Source: Micropterus salmoides
Taxonomy: Eukaryota > Chordata > Actinopteri > Centrarchiformes > Centrarchidae
Length of the DNA: 64,000 nt
Assembly (NCBI RefSeq): GCF_014851395.1
Contig: NW_024041150.1
Span: 37,149,585-37,213,584 of the forward strand
Direction: 5' to 3'
Shown: positions 33,501 through 45,550 of the stretch, piece by piece
Position numbering within the stretch: the first letter of the stretch is position 1
Layout of the letters: every line of letters begins with the position of its first letter
Notes under the pieces: model-generated
Seen by the model: the letters and a program-made list of their open reading frames with translations, nothing else
The model's database searches: none
Told to the model about the DNA's origin: nothing
Translations under genes and position numbers: made by a program

Positions 33501-36500
33501 AAATATTCAGCTGGAGAAACACAATAATTTGAGCTTTCAGAGCAGTGGCCTTAACCATTTTAATTTCTACTACGTTGATTGAGGGGCCACATTTTTGCCA
33601 CCAAAAACCTACACAGTTTGGGCCGTGTGATTTGGAAATGGTGCTTCAAGTCACTGCATGAACGTGGAGCAGGTTTAAAGGGTTGGATCTGCAGAGGACA
33701 AATAAAAAATCATCATTCCTCGGCTCATCTTGTATGGCTCATACCGGTCTACAGCTGCTGTTTCTGGCTAAACAACAAGGACCTTATTTCTGCAGGGATC
33801 ATTTCCACAATGTTGTCAGACGCTTATATGAACAAGCTGAGCCTCTAAGTGGTAAAAACAAACACTTTAGTGGACGTACTTTGAAAGGGGCAGAATTGCC
33901 AGCAAGCCTTGTGCTGCAGCCCTGTTGTGACTGCAGCGCGCTCGCTCAATACTGGACCAACTTTAAAAGATGTTGTCCCAGTTAGTCACATTGACACAAA
34001 GACATGGGAGGGTTTGGTATAAATAACAAAGTAACCCTTTTAAATATTTTCTAAAAATATTTCTTTCTACTTTGACTCAACTATATTTCAGTACATTTTC
34101 TGCTACATTTATCTGACCCCTGATTAAGATTTTCAAGATATGCTTCAATGATCTAATGTAGCACTATAATAATAAGATAAAAAAATTTACATTGCCATTA
34201 AATCTCCATTCCCCAGGAGAAATCCGGTTTCTCTACTTCCTTTACCCCAAATACAGGAAACGGTGACGTTTACATGATGTGTCAGAGAATAAATTACTGG
34301 AGAAAGACAACAGTAACCTGGTTCCTTAAATACTGAATGAACAGCTGAAGTGATTAGAAACCGGTTCTGGACAGAATACCGTGTAATAATAAATGACCAT
34401 GGAAGTGCTTTAATCCGAACGTCTCTTCCCCACAGCGTCGTCTTGGTGATGCGGCGAAGAAGGCCATCAGTAAACTGCAGGTTCGCACCATCAGGAAGGG
34501 CGACCAGGAGACGGAGGCCGACTTCGACAACTGCGCCGTCTGCATCGAGGGCTACAAGGCCAACGACGTGGTCCGCATTCTGCCCTGCAGGTAAACGCGC
34601 AGATACAGAGAGAACCAGAAACTGGGTTTTCACACACAGGATATGTGGCGTGATATTTTGGTGCTTTACGGTCGCAATAAACATAGTAAGAGAGAACCAG
34701 TTCTCACTCCCAAGACCCGCTGGCATCGGTTTGTAACGCACACGCTATAATTCAGTGCTGTTAGGCAAGATCTGTAGCGTCATTTATGAAAGCTAAAAGC
34801 AGCTGTATGGTAAATAACAAGTCAGTAAGGAGGTGGTTGAGGAGCCCAGATGACTGATGTCGTAGCTTACATAAGCTACATAAGTTATCGTTATTTAACT
34901 TATGGAAGTTAAGTCACATAAGGAACTAGATATTTTAACCCAAACCGTGATGTTTTCCTAAACCTAGGGACGAGGAGTCTGGGTGCATAAACTCAGCCAA
35001 AATTGCAACATTTCGCAACGTTAACCATTAGTTTTATTTTGAAAGTGTAACCAGACGTTGCATATTTATTGACGCTAACTTGACTGCGGAGCCCTACAAT
35101 AAGACACAGAAGGGTGTTGAAAATGTGTTACAAGAGAAAAGAAACATGTGAAAAAGCCAAGAATGATTAAAGAGCCTTTCCACTGCAGGAACTTTCACAG
35201 GTGACAAAGAATAGTTAGTAGAAATTTTGCCTTCCTTTGGACCGGAGGACTTCAGTCAGGACGAATCTCTAATATCTAAATAAAAAAGATAGGATTTCCT
35301 CCTAAATGCACCTGAGATAAGATAGGATTGAGAGATTCAGACTGAGGATGTTTCTGTGGTGTTGCTTTCAGCTGCTGTGAATTCACCTTATTGAGTAAAC
35401 ATTAAACTTTCAAATGCAGTCACGCTGTGTAAAGTGTTCCATAAGCAAAGATATTAAAACAACCCCTAATGTATATTAACAAGAAATAGGGTTTATTGTC
35501 TGGTGTCCCTTTTTGTATTAGTGTACTTTATTTACTTTGCTCTTAATGGGCTTTAAAAAAATTACATTTTTTAATTTTATTTTCTGTGTTTCTTGTTCTT
35601 CACACTTGTGATGATGGAAGCTGTTTGGATGAAATTTAACTCGGGGCAATCGGTTTTCTTGTGATCAGGGTTGTGCAGAAAGACGAGGTTGTGACTACAG
35701 AGACGGATTGTTTTCCCCAAAGACAGACTCAGATTATGAAATGAGTTAGATGAGATAACAAATAGTACGAGTTTCTTTCTTTGTGTGACTGCAGAAAAGG
35801 AAGGCAGAATAACTGGCTCCACCGTTTCTCCTCTTTGCAGACATTTGTTCCATAAGAGCTGTGTGGATCCGTGGCTGTTGGATCATCGCACGTGCCCCAT
35901 GTGCAAGATGAACATCCTCAAAGCCCTGGGCATCGCCGTAAGTCAAGGGACGGGCTTTAACACTGGATTTGTTTTAACCAGGAGAGGCGTTCGGCGAGGC
36001 AGCTGAGCGGGATGTGCAGCCTCAAAAACTGAGAATGTGTTTATAGAGTCAGTTAGTTAGAATCAAGACAATACAGACAAACCTGATGTATTTATTCCTG
36101 TCACAAATTGATTTACACTACCTGTCAAAATGTTAAAAACCTTTAAATGGTACAAAAGTAAGCCGCAAACTGCAAATGTAAAAAAAAAAAAAGAAAACAC
36201 GTTTACGTCACCAGATCAGCGACATTTTCAGATATAAAATCAGCAATTAAGTTAAAGAGTTTTGTTCATAATTTAACTGTAGGATCAACCGATGACCAGC
36301 TTCTTTCACTTCCCTCATTAACTGTAGTTTTAGTTACTATATTGTATAAATAAAGCTTCTGAGGGTGAATTAACAGGCTGCAGAATAACCAAAGTAGTTA
36401 AAGACAAAGTTTAGATCAGCAAAACTGAGAAATTACTTAATTTCAGAGATAAACAGGTTTCAGGAATCAAGTAATCAGTTTACAACAAGTAATTCTGCAG

Positions 36501-38875
36501 CAATGGAAGTAAACGAAGCCTTGAAAGCTGAAGCAAAAACATAGTTGGAACAGCCTGTTAATACACCATCAGAAGCTTTATTTATGTAATCTTGTCATGA
36601 AAGAAGGAAACATACCAGCTTGTGATCGGCTGACCCAACAGTGAAACAATGAACAAAACTCCTTCATTTGTTAATTTTATTTTTTAAACAAACTGTAAAT
36701 GTTTTGTTTACTTTGATCAGATATTTTCTCATTCAAATCATGTTTTTGTCATTAAGTTCTTGAGCTGTTGTTTTTGTTATACACTGATTTCAACAATGTT
36801 TTGATGTTAAACTATTAACGAACCACGTTTCCTGACGTGTTTTCTCTCTCTCTCTTCGCTCCAGCTGAACGCAGACTGCCTGGACGACCTGACGCTGGAC
36901 TACGACCTGGCCCTAGGCGGCGTAGGTGGGGTGGGTGGCGTCGGGGCACTGGCCCTGGAGGCTGTGGTGTCCGGGGCCTCCAGTGACGGCACGCTGAGCG
37001 AAGGCGGCTCCTCTGTGGTGCTGGATCCCGGCGTGCGACGGGTGGGCCTCCCACAGGACTACCAGGACCCCGACACCCTGAGAGACAGCCCTGTGACGGC
37101 CACCACCGACACACACACAGGTAACACACACACAGGTAACACACACACACTGTATGTTCGGCTGAATCTCAGTCTCACGGGCTCAAAGCCTTTGAGGCAA
37201 ATCCGTCCCTTCACTGTCTCGGCCGTGAAGAAAGCCTCAAACCCACAATTGTTTTAGCGTAGTAAAGGTAACGTGGTAAGTGGGATGCTGTCCCATTAAA
37301 CCACTTCGGGCCCTCGCAGCCTCTCACACTTACCAGGTGACGACATCTAACTCTGAGGGATCAGGTTTTAGGGCCCTTGTTATTCAGTGACCAGGTGAGC
37401 GGTGTTATACTGACACCCTGTGGTGTTTCTGCTACATAACGTTCTGAAAGTCACATTGACGGCACATTCATCACTGCTGCTTTCTCCTGCTGCGTGAGAC
37501 GGGTAGCAGTGAAGGAAGGAAGAGTTTGTCTCTCTGTTTCACTGAAGGAGAAACCAGGGAGGGAATGATCTTTATTTTCACGTTCTGCTACAGAGTCAGG
37601 TTAAAGATTCACCCTTTCAAAGGAGGAGCGTTAACTGGAGTTTAAGAACTACAAGAAATGGTAAGCTTTATTGTAAAATAGATTATTATTTTCACTAGCT
37701 CATTTTATGTTTTCATTGTGACTTCAGAGCCACAATAATTTTTACTGTTTCACCACATGAAACACTGCTAATCTTCTAAAATCTAAAGCTTGTTAATTAG
37801 TTCCTCAGTAGGGCTGGACGATGTCACCTAAAATCGAAATCACAATTAATGATAATGAACATTTCTCCTCCATTATGATTACTGAACGATTATTTTGTTT
37901 TTGAATGTTGTTTTTTGTTGTTTCTTTGCTCTCATATTTTCCTGACAATGTTTGTCCATTATCTAAATGTTAATTAATAAGGTGAGGTTGACGTGCACAT
38001 TACCAAGACATGGGTCCCCTATATTCAGTACATCCACTGCTGAATTATGACCACTGCTACTAAACTTTCACAGTTATTTAATATCAATGCAGAACAAATG
38101 ATTTTCACCCGCACACTGTGTGAGCACAGTAAATCACGCTTTGCTAGCTTCATCTCCTCATTCATCAAAAGACGGTTACATGACAGATGCTGTTATAAGA
38201 GCAGCGGAGTCAGGCAAATAAAATCAAGCAATTTTAAATGATATAAAGTTTTTGACCAAAAGAAAATTGACAAAAGGCTGTTTTGTAAAGATACGTCTTG
38301 AGGAGTGATTTTAAAATACGTCACTGAATCTGTAAGCCTCAGGTTCTCGAGCAGGGCGTTCCAGAGCTGAGGGACCCTGACTGCAAATGCCGGTCCCCTA
38401 TGGTCTTGAGCCGGGACTTAGGAACAGCTAACAGAGTCCTGCCTGAGGATCTGAGGCTGCATTCTGGCTCACAGGAGAGCATCAGCTCAGCAGTGTAGCT
38501 GGGAGCAGAGCCATGAAGAGCTCTAAAGGCAAAATCTTAAAATAAATTCTAAAACTTGCAGATAACCAGTAAAGGGAGGCCAGGAGAGGACTGATGTGAT
38601 CTTGTCTTCTAGTGTTCGTTGAGCAGCTGAAGTCACGAGTTTTTGGTTTATAAATAAAAAGAGAAAAAAAAACAAAACAATCCTCTTAGAGCTGCCCTAA
38701 AAAGAAAAGTCACAGTAAACCGTTAGACTTGAGTCTAACCCCGCCCTCTCTTTCAGGTGAGCTACTGCCAATGGCGAGCAGCGCCTCGGCGGCATCCTTG
38801 GTCATCACGGTGGAAACGGGTCTCTCAGACGAGGAGGGGTCCATGGAACAGTCTCAGCTGGCGGACAAGTCCTGA
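24387..38875 (+). CDS. rnf150: RING finger protein 150, transmembrane E3 ubiquitin ligase
   Basis: A goliath-family PA-TM-RING ligase that should sit in endosomal or other internal membranes and ubiquitinate membrane cargo. Exons: 24387-24843, 32471-32721, 34436-34590, 35841-35937, 36865-37120, 38757-38875. All phases agree, giving 444 residues against about 438 in human. Residues 1-33 form a signal peptide (ALSTWLLSFCFVHLLCLDF). The PA domain spans about 60-185 with N-glycosylation sites (NIT, NCT, NAS, NET). The transmembrane segment is about 200-223 (VVFVSISFIVLMIISLAWLV). The RING-H2 is at 269-309, from CAVC to CPMC, with HLFHKSC and all eight zinc ligands present. The C-terminal tail is less conserved and Gly-rich in exon 5. 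The FVHLLCLDFTVAE start and the RFRYANARDRNQ juxtamembrane block match RNF150 best within the family. Confidence 0.96.
29641..32095. mobile_element. Possible hAT-type element bounded by TAGGGCTGCA ends
   Basis: TAGGGCTGCA at 29641-29650 is mirrored exactly by TGCAGCCCTA at 32086-32095, with AATCGAC-like sub-terminal sequence. No transposase is readable inside. The interior (about 30040-30560) is a common fish repeat with TGGATGGATTGTCGTGAAAT and TGTTAGCCTG blocks. No 8-base target duplication was seen, so the two ends may belong to separate insertions. Confidence 0.4.
31690..31935 (+). repeat. Dispersed repeat family A, copy 1
   Basis: Shares AACCCAAACC-TGATGTTTTC, GCAACGTT and GCATATTTATTG-GCTAACTTGAC with 34915-35100. 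About 200-250 bases, no coding capacity, both copies in rnf150 introns. Confidence 0.6.
32165..32420 (+). repeat. Dispersed repeat family B, copy 1
   Basis: Shares GATTGGTCGGCT, CTTCAAGGGTC-like and ACCATCTCCTCCGACGCCTT blocks with 40432-40690. This copy ends about 50 bases before rnf150 exon 2. Confidence 0.6.
33183..33375 (+). repeat. Truncated tRNA-SINE (3' half)
   Basis: GCAAGATACTGAA, GTGTAAAGCGCTTGAGTGGT and AGTACAGACCATTTACA match the 3' half of the SINE at 16102-16405. Confidence 0.7.
33575..33985. repeat. Fold-back repeat family C, partial copy
   Basis: CAGGGATCATTTCCACAATG, TTGTCAGACG and AACACTTTAGTGGACGTACT recur in the copies at 42982-43725 and 49191-49844. Lies in rnf150 intron 2. 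Confidence 0.6.
34436..35937 (+). CDS. rnf150: rnf150 exons encoding the RING-H2 finger
   Basis: Exon 34436-34590 carries the first zinc ligands (CAVC...LPC). Exon 35841-35937 carries HLFHKSCVDPWLLDHRTCPM plus the last Cys and the KMNILKALGI helix. The intron falls inside the finger, in phase 2. All ligands and the E2-contact proline and tryptophan are kept, so ligase activity is expected. Confidence 0.95.
34915..35100 (+). repeat. Dispersed repeat family A, copy 2
   Basis: Second copy of the family described at 31690-31935, in rnf150 intron 3. Confidence 0.6.
35938..36864. other. rnf150: rnf150 intron 4
   Basis: No exon seen. CACTACCTGTCAAAATGTTA at about 36118 resembles the outer end of a fish Tc1-like element, but a matching right end was not found. 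Confidence 0.5.
38270..38640. repeat. Teleost dispersed repeat in rnf150 intron 5
   Basis: The GTTCTCGAGCAGGGCGTTCC, AGCCGGGACTTAGGAACAGC and CCATGAAGAGCTCTAAAGGC blocks belong to a repeat I recognise as common in fish genomes; its class is uncertain. It lies about 110 bases before the last rnf150 exon. Confidence 0.5.
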
Positions 38876-40431
38876 GAGGAGCCTAACAGAGCCAGACCAC
38901 AACCCGGGTCAAAACTGACTCCGCTCAGCTTTGGATTTGTCTGTGGACCTGAAGCTCCCGAAGAACGACCTGACTGAAACCAGATCTGAACCAAACCAAC
39001 TTGCCTGCACCCCTAGGTGCACTCGAGCCCAGCTAAAAGCAGGATCTAGACTTTGCTTTGACGTAGTGGAATATAAACATGCGTGTTGGTTTTGATCAGG
39101 AAACTGACTGACCTGGTTTGGCTTTGTTTCCGGCCTCCTCTTGGACACTTGGTGAGGTTGAACCCAGGACCCGACCTGGGCCAACATGGATGTTACCCGG
39201 CGTGTTTACGTTGGTCTGACCCCCTCGGCTCTCCTCGGTTCGACCAGGCGTTTTTTCTAACGTTAAACTGGGATATAACTCCATCTGCCTGTCTGTCGTC
39301 GCTTCCTGCAGATGTCTTAATCAGCCCACATCTGTCTCAGTTCACGCTGTTGCTAGAAATAGACGAGGCTTCCTTTGGTCCTGCCCACCTTTCATTGTTC
39401 CTGACAGACTTTCAAATCTTGTGAAACTCGTCTCGTCGACATCTGTTTCCTCTTGGACTGTCGAAGGGCAGATGGGATTCAGACAGAGTCCTCCACAAGA
39501 CACATTTATACTCGGAGAACACGAGGATGATCTGAAAGTCTCCTCGTTGCTCGTGTGAAACAGGGTAGAACCTGAGAAAGCCAGCTGCCAAAAGAAAAGG
39601 CGCTCCTCAAAGGTCAATATTCTCCTCCATCAGGAATGTAGATCTGCCTGTTTCTACTTCAGTAAGGATTGCTTTCATCTCGGGACCCTTGTGGAATATT
39701 CTGTTACCTGGTTTTTCCAGGTAGAGATCTAGAAACTGTGTCTGTGCTGCGTGTCCTGGTCTGGATTCGTACTCTCTGGTTTATTTTTAGCTCATTTTGA
39801 TTTGCCAGGTGCTGCTTCTTGATGTGTGTGATGTCTGTAGTGATTAGCTGGAAGACTTCTACTTTGAAAGGACAGACCAGCTACACTGGCTTTTTTTTTT
39901 TTTTTTCCTTTTTCTATTGTTTCTGCTGAATCGGTGGACTCGTCGTGACAGTATTACAACTACACTTTAACTGCAGTATTAAATCGCAACTACACACAGT
40001 ATTTTCTTTTCTCTTTTTTCCGGTTTGTGTAGTTCAAGGTTCCTTTATCTTTTCAGTACTCAGTATTTGCTTTGAATCATTTCTGTCCTTGGATTTAGTT
40101 CCAAACAGGGTTCTTATGTGTGTCTGGAAAATAGTGACAATTAGAAATGACTGTTTGCAGGGGTGTACACTATACTATAAGGTATAAGAAAGGTTGACTT
40201 TAGGTATAAAATTTGTGGAAAATCATGCAGCTTGGGTCTTAAAACAAACTATTTTTAAACTAACTTGTTTCTCTATAGATAAAAGCATCCGTAACGTTGG
40301 GCAGAGACTGCATGTTTTTATTCATCTTGTACATTTTGTTAAGTCACATTACATGTTTTAATTGCCCTTCCTGCTCGCCCCCAGTCGGTTTTGTCCAGCG
40401 ACAGTTCCAGTAAAGTTTATACAAACCAGAA

Positions 40432-40690
40432 GACTTGAGGCTAATTTATATTTCTGTGTTTAATCTACGCCATAGTCTTGATGTGCCCCTCCCCCAAAAC
40501 TCCACATCTGCCGCTGCCGCAAGAAGTGTGATTGGTCGGCTCTGTAGCGTTGCATTTCCGGCTTGTCCCGCTTCTTCAAGGGTCATGCATACCATCTCCT
40601 TCGACGCCTTGTCTCTTTTCTGCGTTTTAGTAATTTCACTAAAAGTAACTGCTGATCATCTCAGTTTCAGTCGCCATTGTTTGTAGTATC
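40432..40690 (+). repeat. Dispersed repeat family B, copy 2
   Basis: Second copy of the family at 32165-32420, followed directly by a (GAA)n microsatellite. Confidence 0.6.
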
Positions 40691-42981
40691 CTACACCAAC
40701 GAAGAAGAAGAAGAAGAAGAAGAAGAAGCAGCTCAACACAGCAGAACATTAAAAAACAGATGGTATAATTGCAGAGTGCCGCAGACACCAACGCACAAGT
40801 ATAAATACTCACGACGGGACATGGCTTACGCAGTCGGCAAGTTCATAGACTCGACGAAGAAGCATAGAAGTCCTAAACAATTTTAACATAAAGAGAGATA
40901 AGCAGCGATTTCTACTCTGAACAGGAAGTAAGAATATAGATAGTCTGGCCTTTCTGTTCTGTACAGTTTTAAGACTTCAGCTTTAGCCACAACAGTAATA
41001 TTAAAACGAGTTGAAATGAGTCTGGGGTTACCAATTTAGGGTAAAAATCGTGCTTAATGGGTCCAGCGTCTGCCTGGTTTACAGGATAGAAATCAGTCTT
41101 CCATCGTGGGCGTCTCTCCTGAGTCGTAACGTTCGGTAAGTGTTCTCACGTGTCCTCCGTTAAAATGCCATGTAGGAACCCTGTCCATAGTGCTGCCTTG
41201 TTCTGTTCTACTGTTCGTCTGCCTGACCACACGTGTCCGTTACCGTGGCCTCATGCTGCCTTTTTTGAAAAAGCATATTTACCGTTTTAACCCTGACAAT
41301 CAAGGATCTGACCTTTTACTTGCCAGTCAGGGATCTTTTCTCTGAGCAAACCTAAGAAAGATGTGAGCTGCCATTACCATTTCCAGACTTTAAATTAACG
41401 CTGAGCAAACTGAGCTGTGAGAGCCGGACAAAAAAGGCGCCCAAGTTACTGAGACGCAGAAACACATTCAGAGCTGTGGACAGACTGGGTTTAGCCATGA
41501 CTCCTTCCCTGCTTCAGTGAGTGTAGTTAAGCTCAAAGCATGTAACTATAAAATGTATATTCTACAAGTTCTACCACACCACGTGACATTGCCAAACTGG
41601 CGTGCAGACTGCATAGGGCTGAGGTCGCATCGTGGCATTGCCGGCGCCACGAGCATCCTGACACTAAGAGAGATAAAGATTGTCGTCTATTTTGATACCA
41701 GAGGAGACGTTTATTTTTGTAACGACGTAGCAAAGACTGATTCCCTCCCCTCATGACCCACGGCCTGGTGGGTCTCAGTGCGACTGAGTATTGATCAGGT
41801 GGATGTAAATGTTGTTTATTTGTGTAAATGTACGCACAGAACGTAAAAAGGACCTTGACAATATGAACCTAAACTATTGTAAATCGGTCCGCAAACATTT
41901 GGGATCTGATTGTTTGTGTAACTTGCCGAAACCTGAGAATTGAACCCAAGTGAAGGAACTGGAGAACGAACGCTGTGCTGTTTCCCATCTCTCTCTTTTG
42001 GTACTAATGTCTGTTAACAGCATACAAATCACAACATTTGACTTCTGAAAGTGGACATAAAACAATATATTCAATGTGTTCAAGACTGTTTAATGGCCTT
42101 GCATGTACATAGCATTGTTTTTCAGATTAAAACAAAAGTGCTGGACATGCAAAGCAAAGCAAATCGTACACTTAGCCTTTAAAATATTCACATTGGTACC
42201 AAACTGTGAAGAGTTCGGCGCAGTACTCGAGAGCCGAGAAGCATTTTTAAGTTTCTTCTTCTTTAAGTTTCCTTATCTTTCCTCTCTACTTGCATTTCAG
42301 TTTCAGGACTGAGAAACAGCCAAGTTACTAAATATTTGACAAACACTAGTTGATTTAAACTGAACTGGTAAATTGGTGGCGAGCATTATTTGCTATAATA
42401 TATGAAGATTGTGTGTATTTGTATGCCTTGTCTTGGCCAATTTCCAGTGAACAGTGTTTTAGTTAAAGTCACTTCCTTTTGTGTTTATAAGCTTTATTTT
42501 CAAGGGATTTAATTGAGTATAATGTTATTTTCACATTTGCACTGTTTCATTCTCTTTCTTTTTAAATGTGGCTGCAATTCTTCTGCTGCAGTAATGAAAG
42601 TGAACTGAACTCACCCCTCCAGAATCCATTTCTGTTGTTCTGTTAGTAGAGACTGAGGTTGCTGTGGCATGTCGGTCCTCCAAACGCTGTTTAGTTACCA
42701 GCAGAAATGTGTCCGTAACTACAAGTGTCAAAAACTGTCAAATGCAGAACGCTGTCATTGAATGTCTGGTCATATTCATAATTTCTGTACGTTCTCCTAA
42801 TCAATGTTTCAGGCTGCTTTATTTTGACAAACCTTTAACAATTGAGAAGATTAAGTTATATGTCAAGACAAAGAATTTCTTTGGCATTGGTACTAAAACT
42901 CATGTATCATATCAGTTAGTGGCGAAACATTTCAAACAAATCTCAGTGTAGGCCAATGATGAACCTTTTGGGCAGGCGAGT

Positions 42982-43725
42982 TAAAGGTTAAGTTTCGGTA
43001 TTTTTAAACCTGGGCCCTATTTTCTCACATTTCTGTGTTGAAATGAAAAGTACAAAACGTTTTGGAATCAGTTAGAACAATTGTTGAATGAATCACCAAC
43101 TATTTTGATCGTCGATAGTCCTAATTTTAAAGAATGGCCTCCAAATGGTCTGATTTCAATCGATGATGAAAGTAATCGCTAGAATCCGTGCAGCCAGCAG
43201 CCGCAAACCTTACTGAGGTATTCCTTCGGGCCAACAGCGCCTGTCAAAATGGCAGAAAGTTGTGCTTTGTGCCACCGACAGGCTCGGGCTGTTATACGAA
43301 GTGTCTGACAACATCATGGAAAGGATCCCTACAAGTGACTCCTGGTGACACCCTTTTGTTTTTAACAAAGTCTCCTCAAGGACAATTCTCGCTCTGAAAT
43401 CTCGTGAGAGGCGAGTTGTTGCAAGAAGACGAGGGAGAGGGGGAACTGCTCGCAAGACTTTATTCCCAAACATTAATGTTCCTAACTTACCTTTCCTCTG
43501 GCGTCCTCCTGCAACAACTCGCCTCTCACGAGATTTCAGAGCCAGAACTTTCCTTGAGCGAGACTTCAGTTTGTGGCTAAAAAATCAAAGAATCATGCGT
43601 AGATATTCTTTCCATGATGTTTTCAGACACATGGTGTAACAGTCTGAGCCTGTTGCGGCAAAAAAGTACATTTTGTTGACGCCATCTGGACAGGCAAAAT
43701 TGCCCTGAAGGAATACGTTGCAGTC
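42982..43725. mobile_element. Fold-back element, family C, with central palindrome
   Basis: Outer arms: GGTATTCCTTCGGGC...CAAAATGGC (about 43208-43252) is mirrored by GCC...ATTGCCCTGAAGGAATAC (about 43682-43722). Middle arms around 43280-43330 and 43605-43650 are also mirrored. The core is a near-perfect palindrome: TCTCGTGAGAGGCGAGTTGT (43400-43419) against ACAACTCGCCTCTCACGAGA (43514-43533). Related copies lie at 25895-26300, 33575-33985 and 49191-49844. No open frame. Confidence 0.7.
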
Positions 43726-45349
43726 ACTGCCGGCTGAAGCCATCTACTGCACAGATTTAAAAAAATACATAAATGACTCTTGATGTATTCCTGCTCTTCC
43801 TTCATAACTTTAAGCTGTTTTAACATGTTAGTTATCATGCAGGAAGTAATTAGAAGGCACGGTGACTGGAGCCTGTTCTCCTAGCGTTCTTTTGGAGAAG
43901 TTTATTGCTGTCATCTTCAGATGAAAGTGAAAGGAAACTGGGAAACCTTTTAACACTTGAACACGCCAGTTTTTTAAGATTGTCTTTACGAAGCTGAAAA
44001 ACGGACACTAAAAGTAACGACCCAAGGTTTAGCCGTAGAGTCTTCGTTAGTAATAATCAATTTTCGTAAATTTCACGTGGGACCCTCGTGTCACTGCCTG
44101 TAATGTCGTCTGATTGGTTCTTTGTTTTTTTTCAGTGGCTGTTTTCCCTGGACGCTGTGTTGCTCGGCCTCTTTTGTTGATGCACTTTAATTCTGTTTCT
44201 CTAGACGAAGTCTCTTCTCGTCTCTCGCATTCCCTTCATACTTTGCATTTGCAATTTTACTTTTGTTTTCCCTTCTACTCTTTCCCCGCTCTCCACTCTC
44301 CTCTTTTCTCTGGTCATCTTTTCCGCTTCGGTTTTTGTTCCCTTTACAGTTTTTTTAAAATTCTTTTTCTTTTTGTATTTTCCCTAATCTTCCCTGAGGA
44401 TTTCTGTGTTGGAACTGTCTAGGATTGTTTAGACTGTGTTGAAAATGTTGTGAATTGGATTGAGAGAGGGGGGAAAAAAGTTCATGCTCCATATTAAACT
44501 ACAAATAGTTCATATTTGTAGATCCAATGCCATATATTTTGCCATACATTGTAATTTGTGTTGTAGTTTCTGATCCTAAAGCAGCGGAGCCCATAATCCC
44601 ACTGGGATTATATGTTTTAATCCTAAATTTCTGTCATCTGGCTAAGAAAGGAGAACATACAAAGCTGACACACAGCCTGCTTATGGATAGATTTGAATAC
44701 ATTTCAGCAGTTGTGCTAGTGTTGCATTAGCATTTAATCACGGTTATAGAAGAGGAAATCAACGGCAAAGAAAAGAAAGTAAAAGAAGGAAAATAAAATT
44801 TCAGATCCTTCCAGAGAGACAATGCGTTAGTAGCCACGTTAACCCCTCTGCTACCATGATAACGGTGTTGTGTGTTTCTACAGTTGTTAATTGTTTTACA
44901 GAGCGTCTGTTTGTGTGGTTGTCCTGTGCACGCAAACACAAAAATACTACATACACGTGTAAATACAAGGTGGCATGACGCCATGTTGTTTCTGTGTTTC
45001 AGTTGTTGCACGTGTTCTGTTTCAGGACAGAAATTTAAATAAACTTTTATCGCAAGTTTCTGTTTTCCAGCATTGTGTTTGTGTCATCTTTAAAACAAAC
45101 AAACAAAAAAAACACTATGAATCCGTGGCTATTTTTTGTTCCCAGATATCCATTCATCCATCGTCAACCGCTTATCCTGCGTACAGAGGGGCTGGAGCCA
45201 GTCCCAGCTGACATGGGCCAAAGGCAGGGTACACCCAGGACAGGTCGCCAGTCCATCGCAGCGTTCCCAGATATGCAAATTAAATATAAGCTGAACAGTC
45301 TACATTTGCTTGTGTGTGTATTTTGCTGCTTTTGTAGGTGAAAACAAAT

Positions 45350-45550
45350 GTTTGGAGTGGTGATGGAGCAGTGGATAAGACACATGCCTTTGGTGTGAGA
45401 GACCCGGGTTCAATCACCATTGTGTCCCTGAGCAAGACACTTAACCCCTTGTTGCTCCAGAGGCGTGCGACCTCTGACATGTATAGCAACTGTAAGTCGC
45501 TTTGGATCAAAGGGTCAGCTAAATGAATAAATGTGAACGTAAATGTAAAT
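45350..45550 (+). repeat. tRNA-derived SINE, sense copy
   Basis: GATGGAGCAGTGGATAAGAC (A-box region), GAGAGACCCGGGTTCAATCA (B box), GAGCAAGACACTTAACCCC, and tail GTAAGTCGCTTTGGATCAAA. Same family as 10415-10600. Confidence 0.75.
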
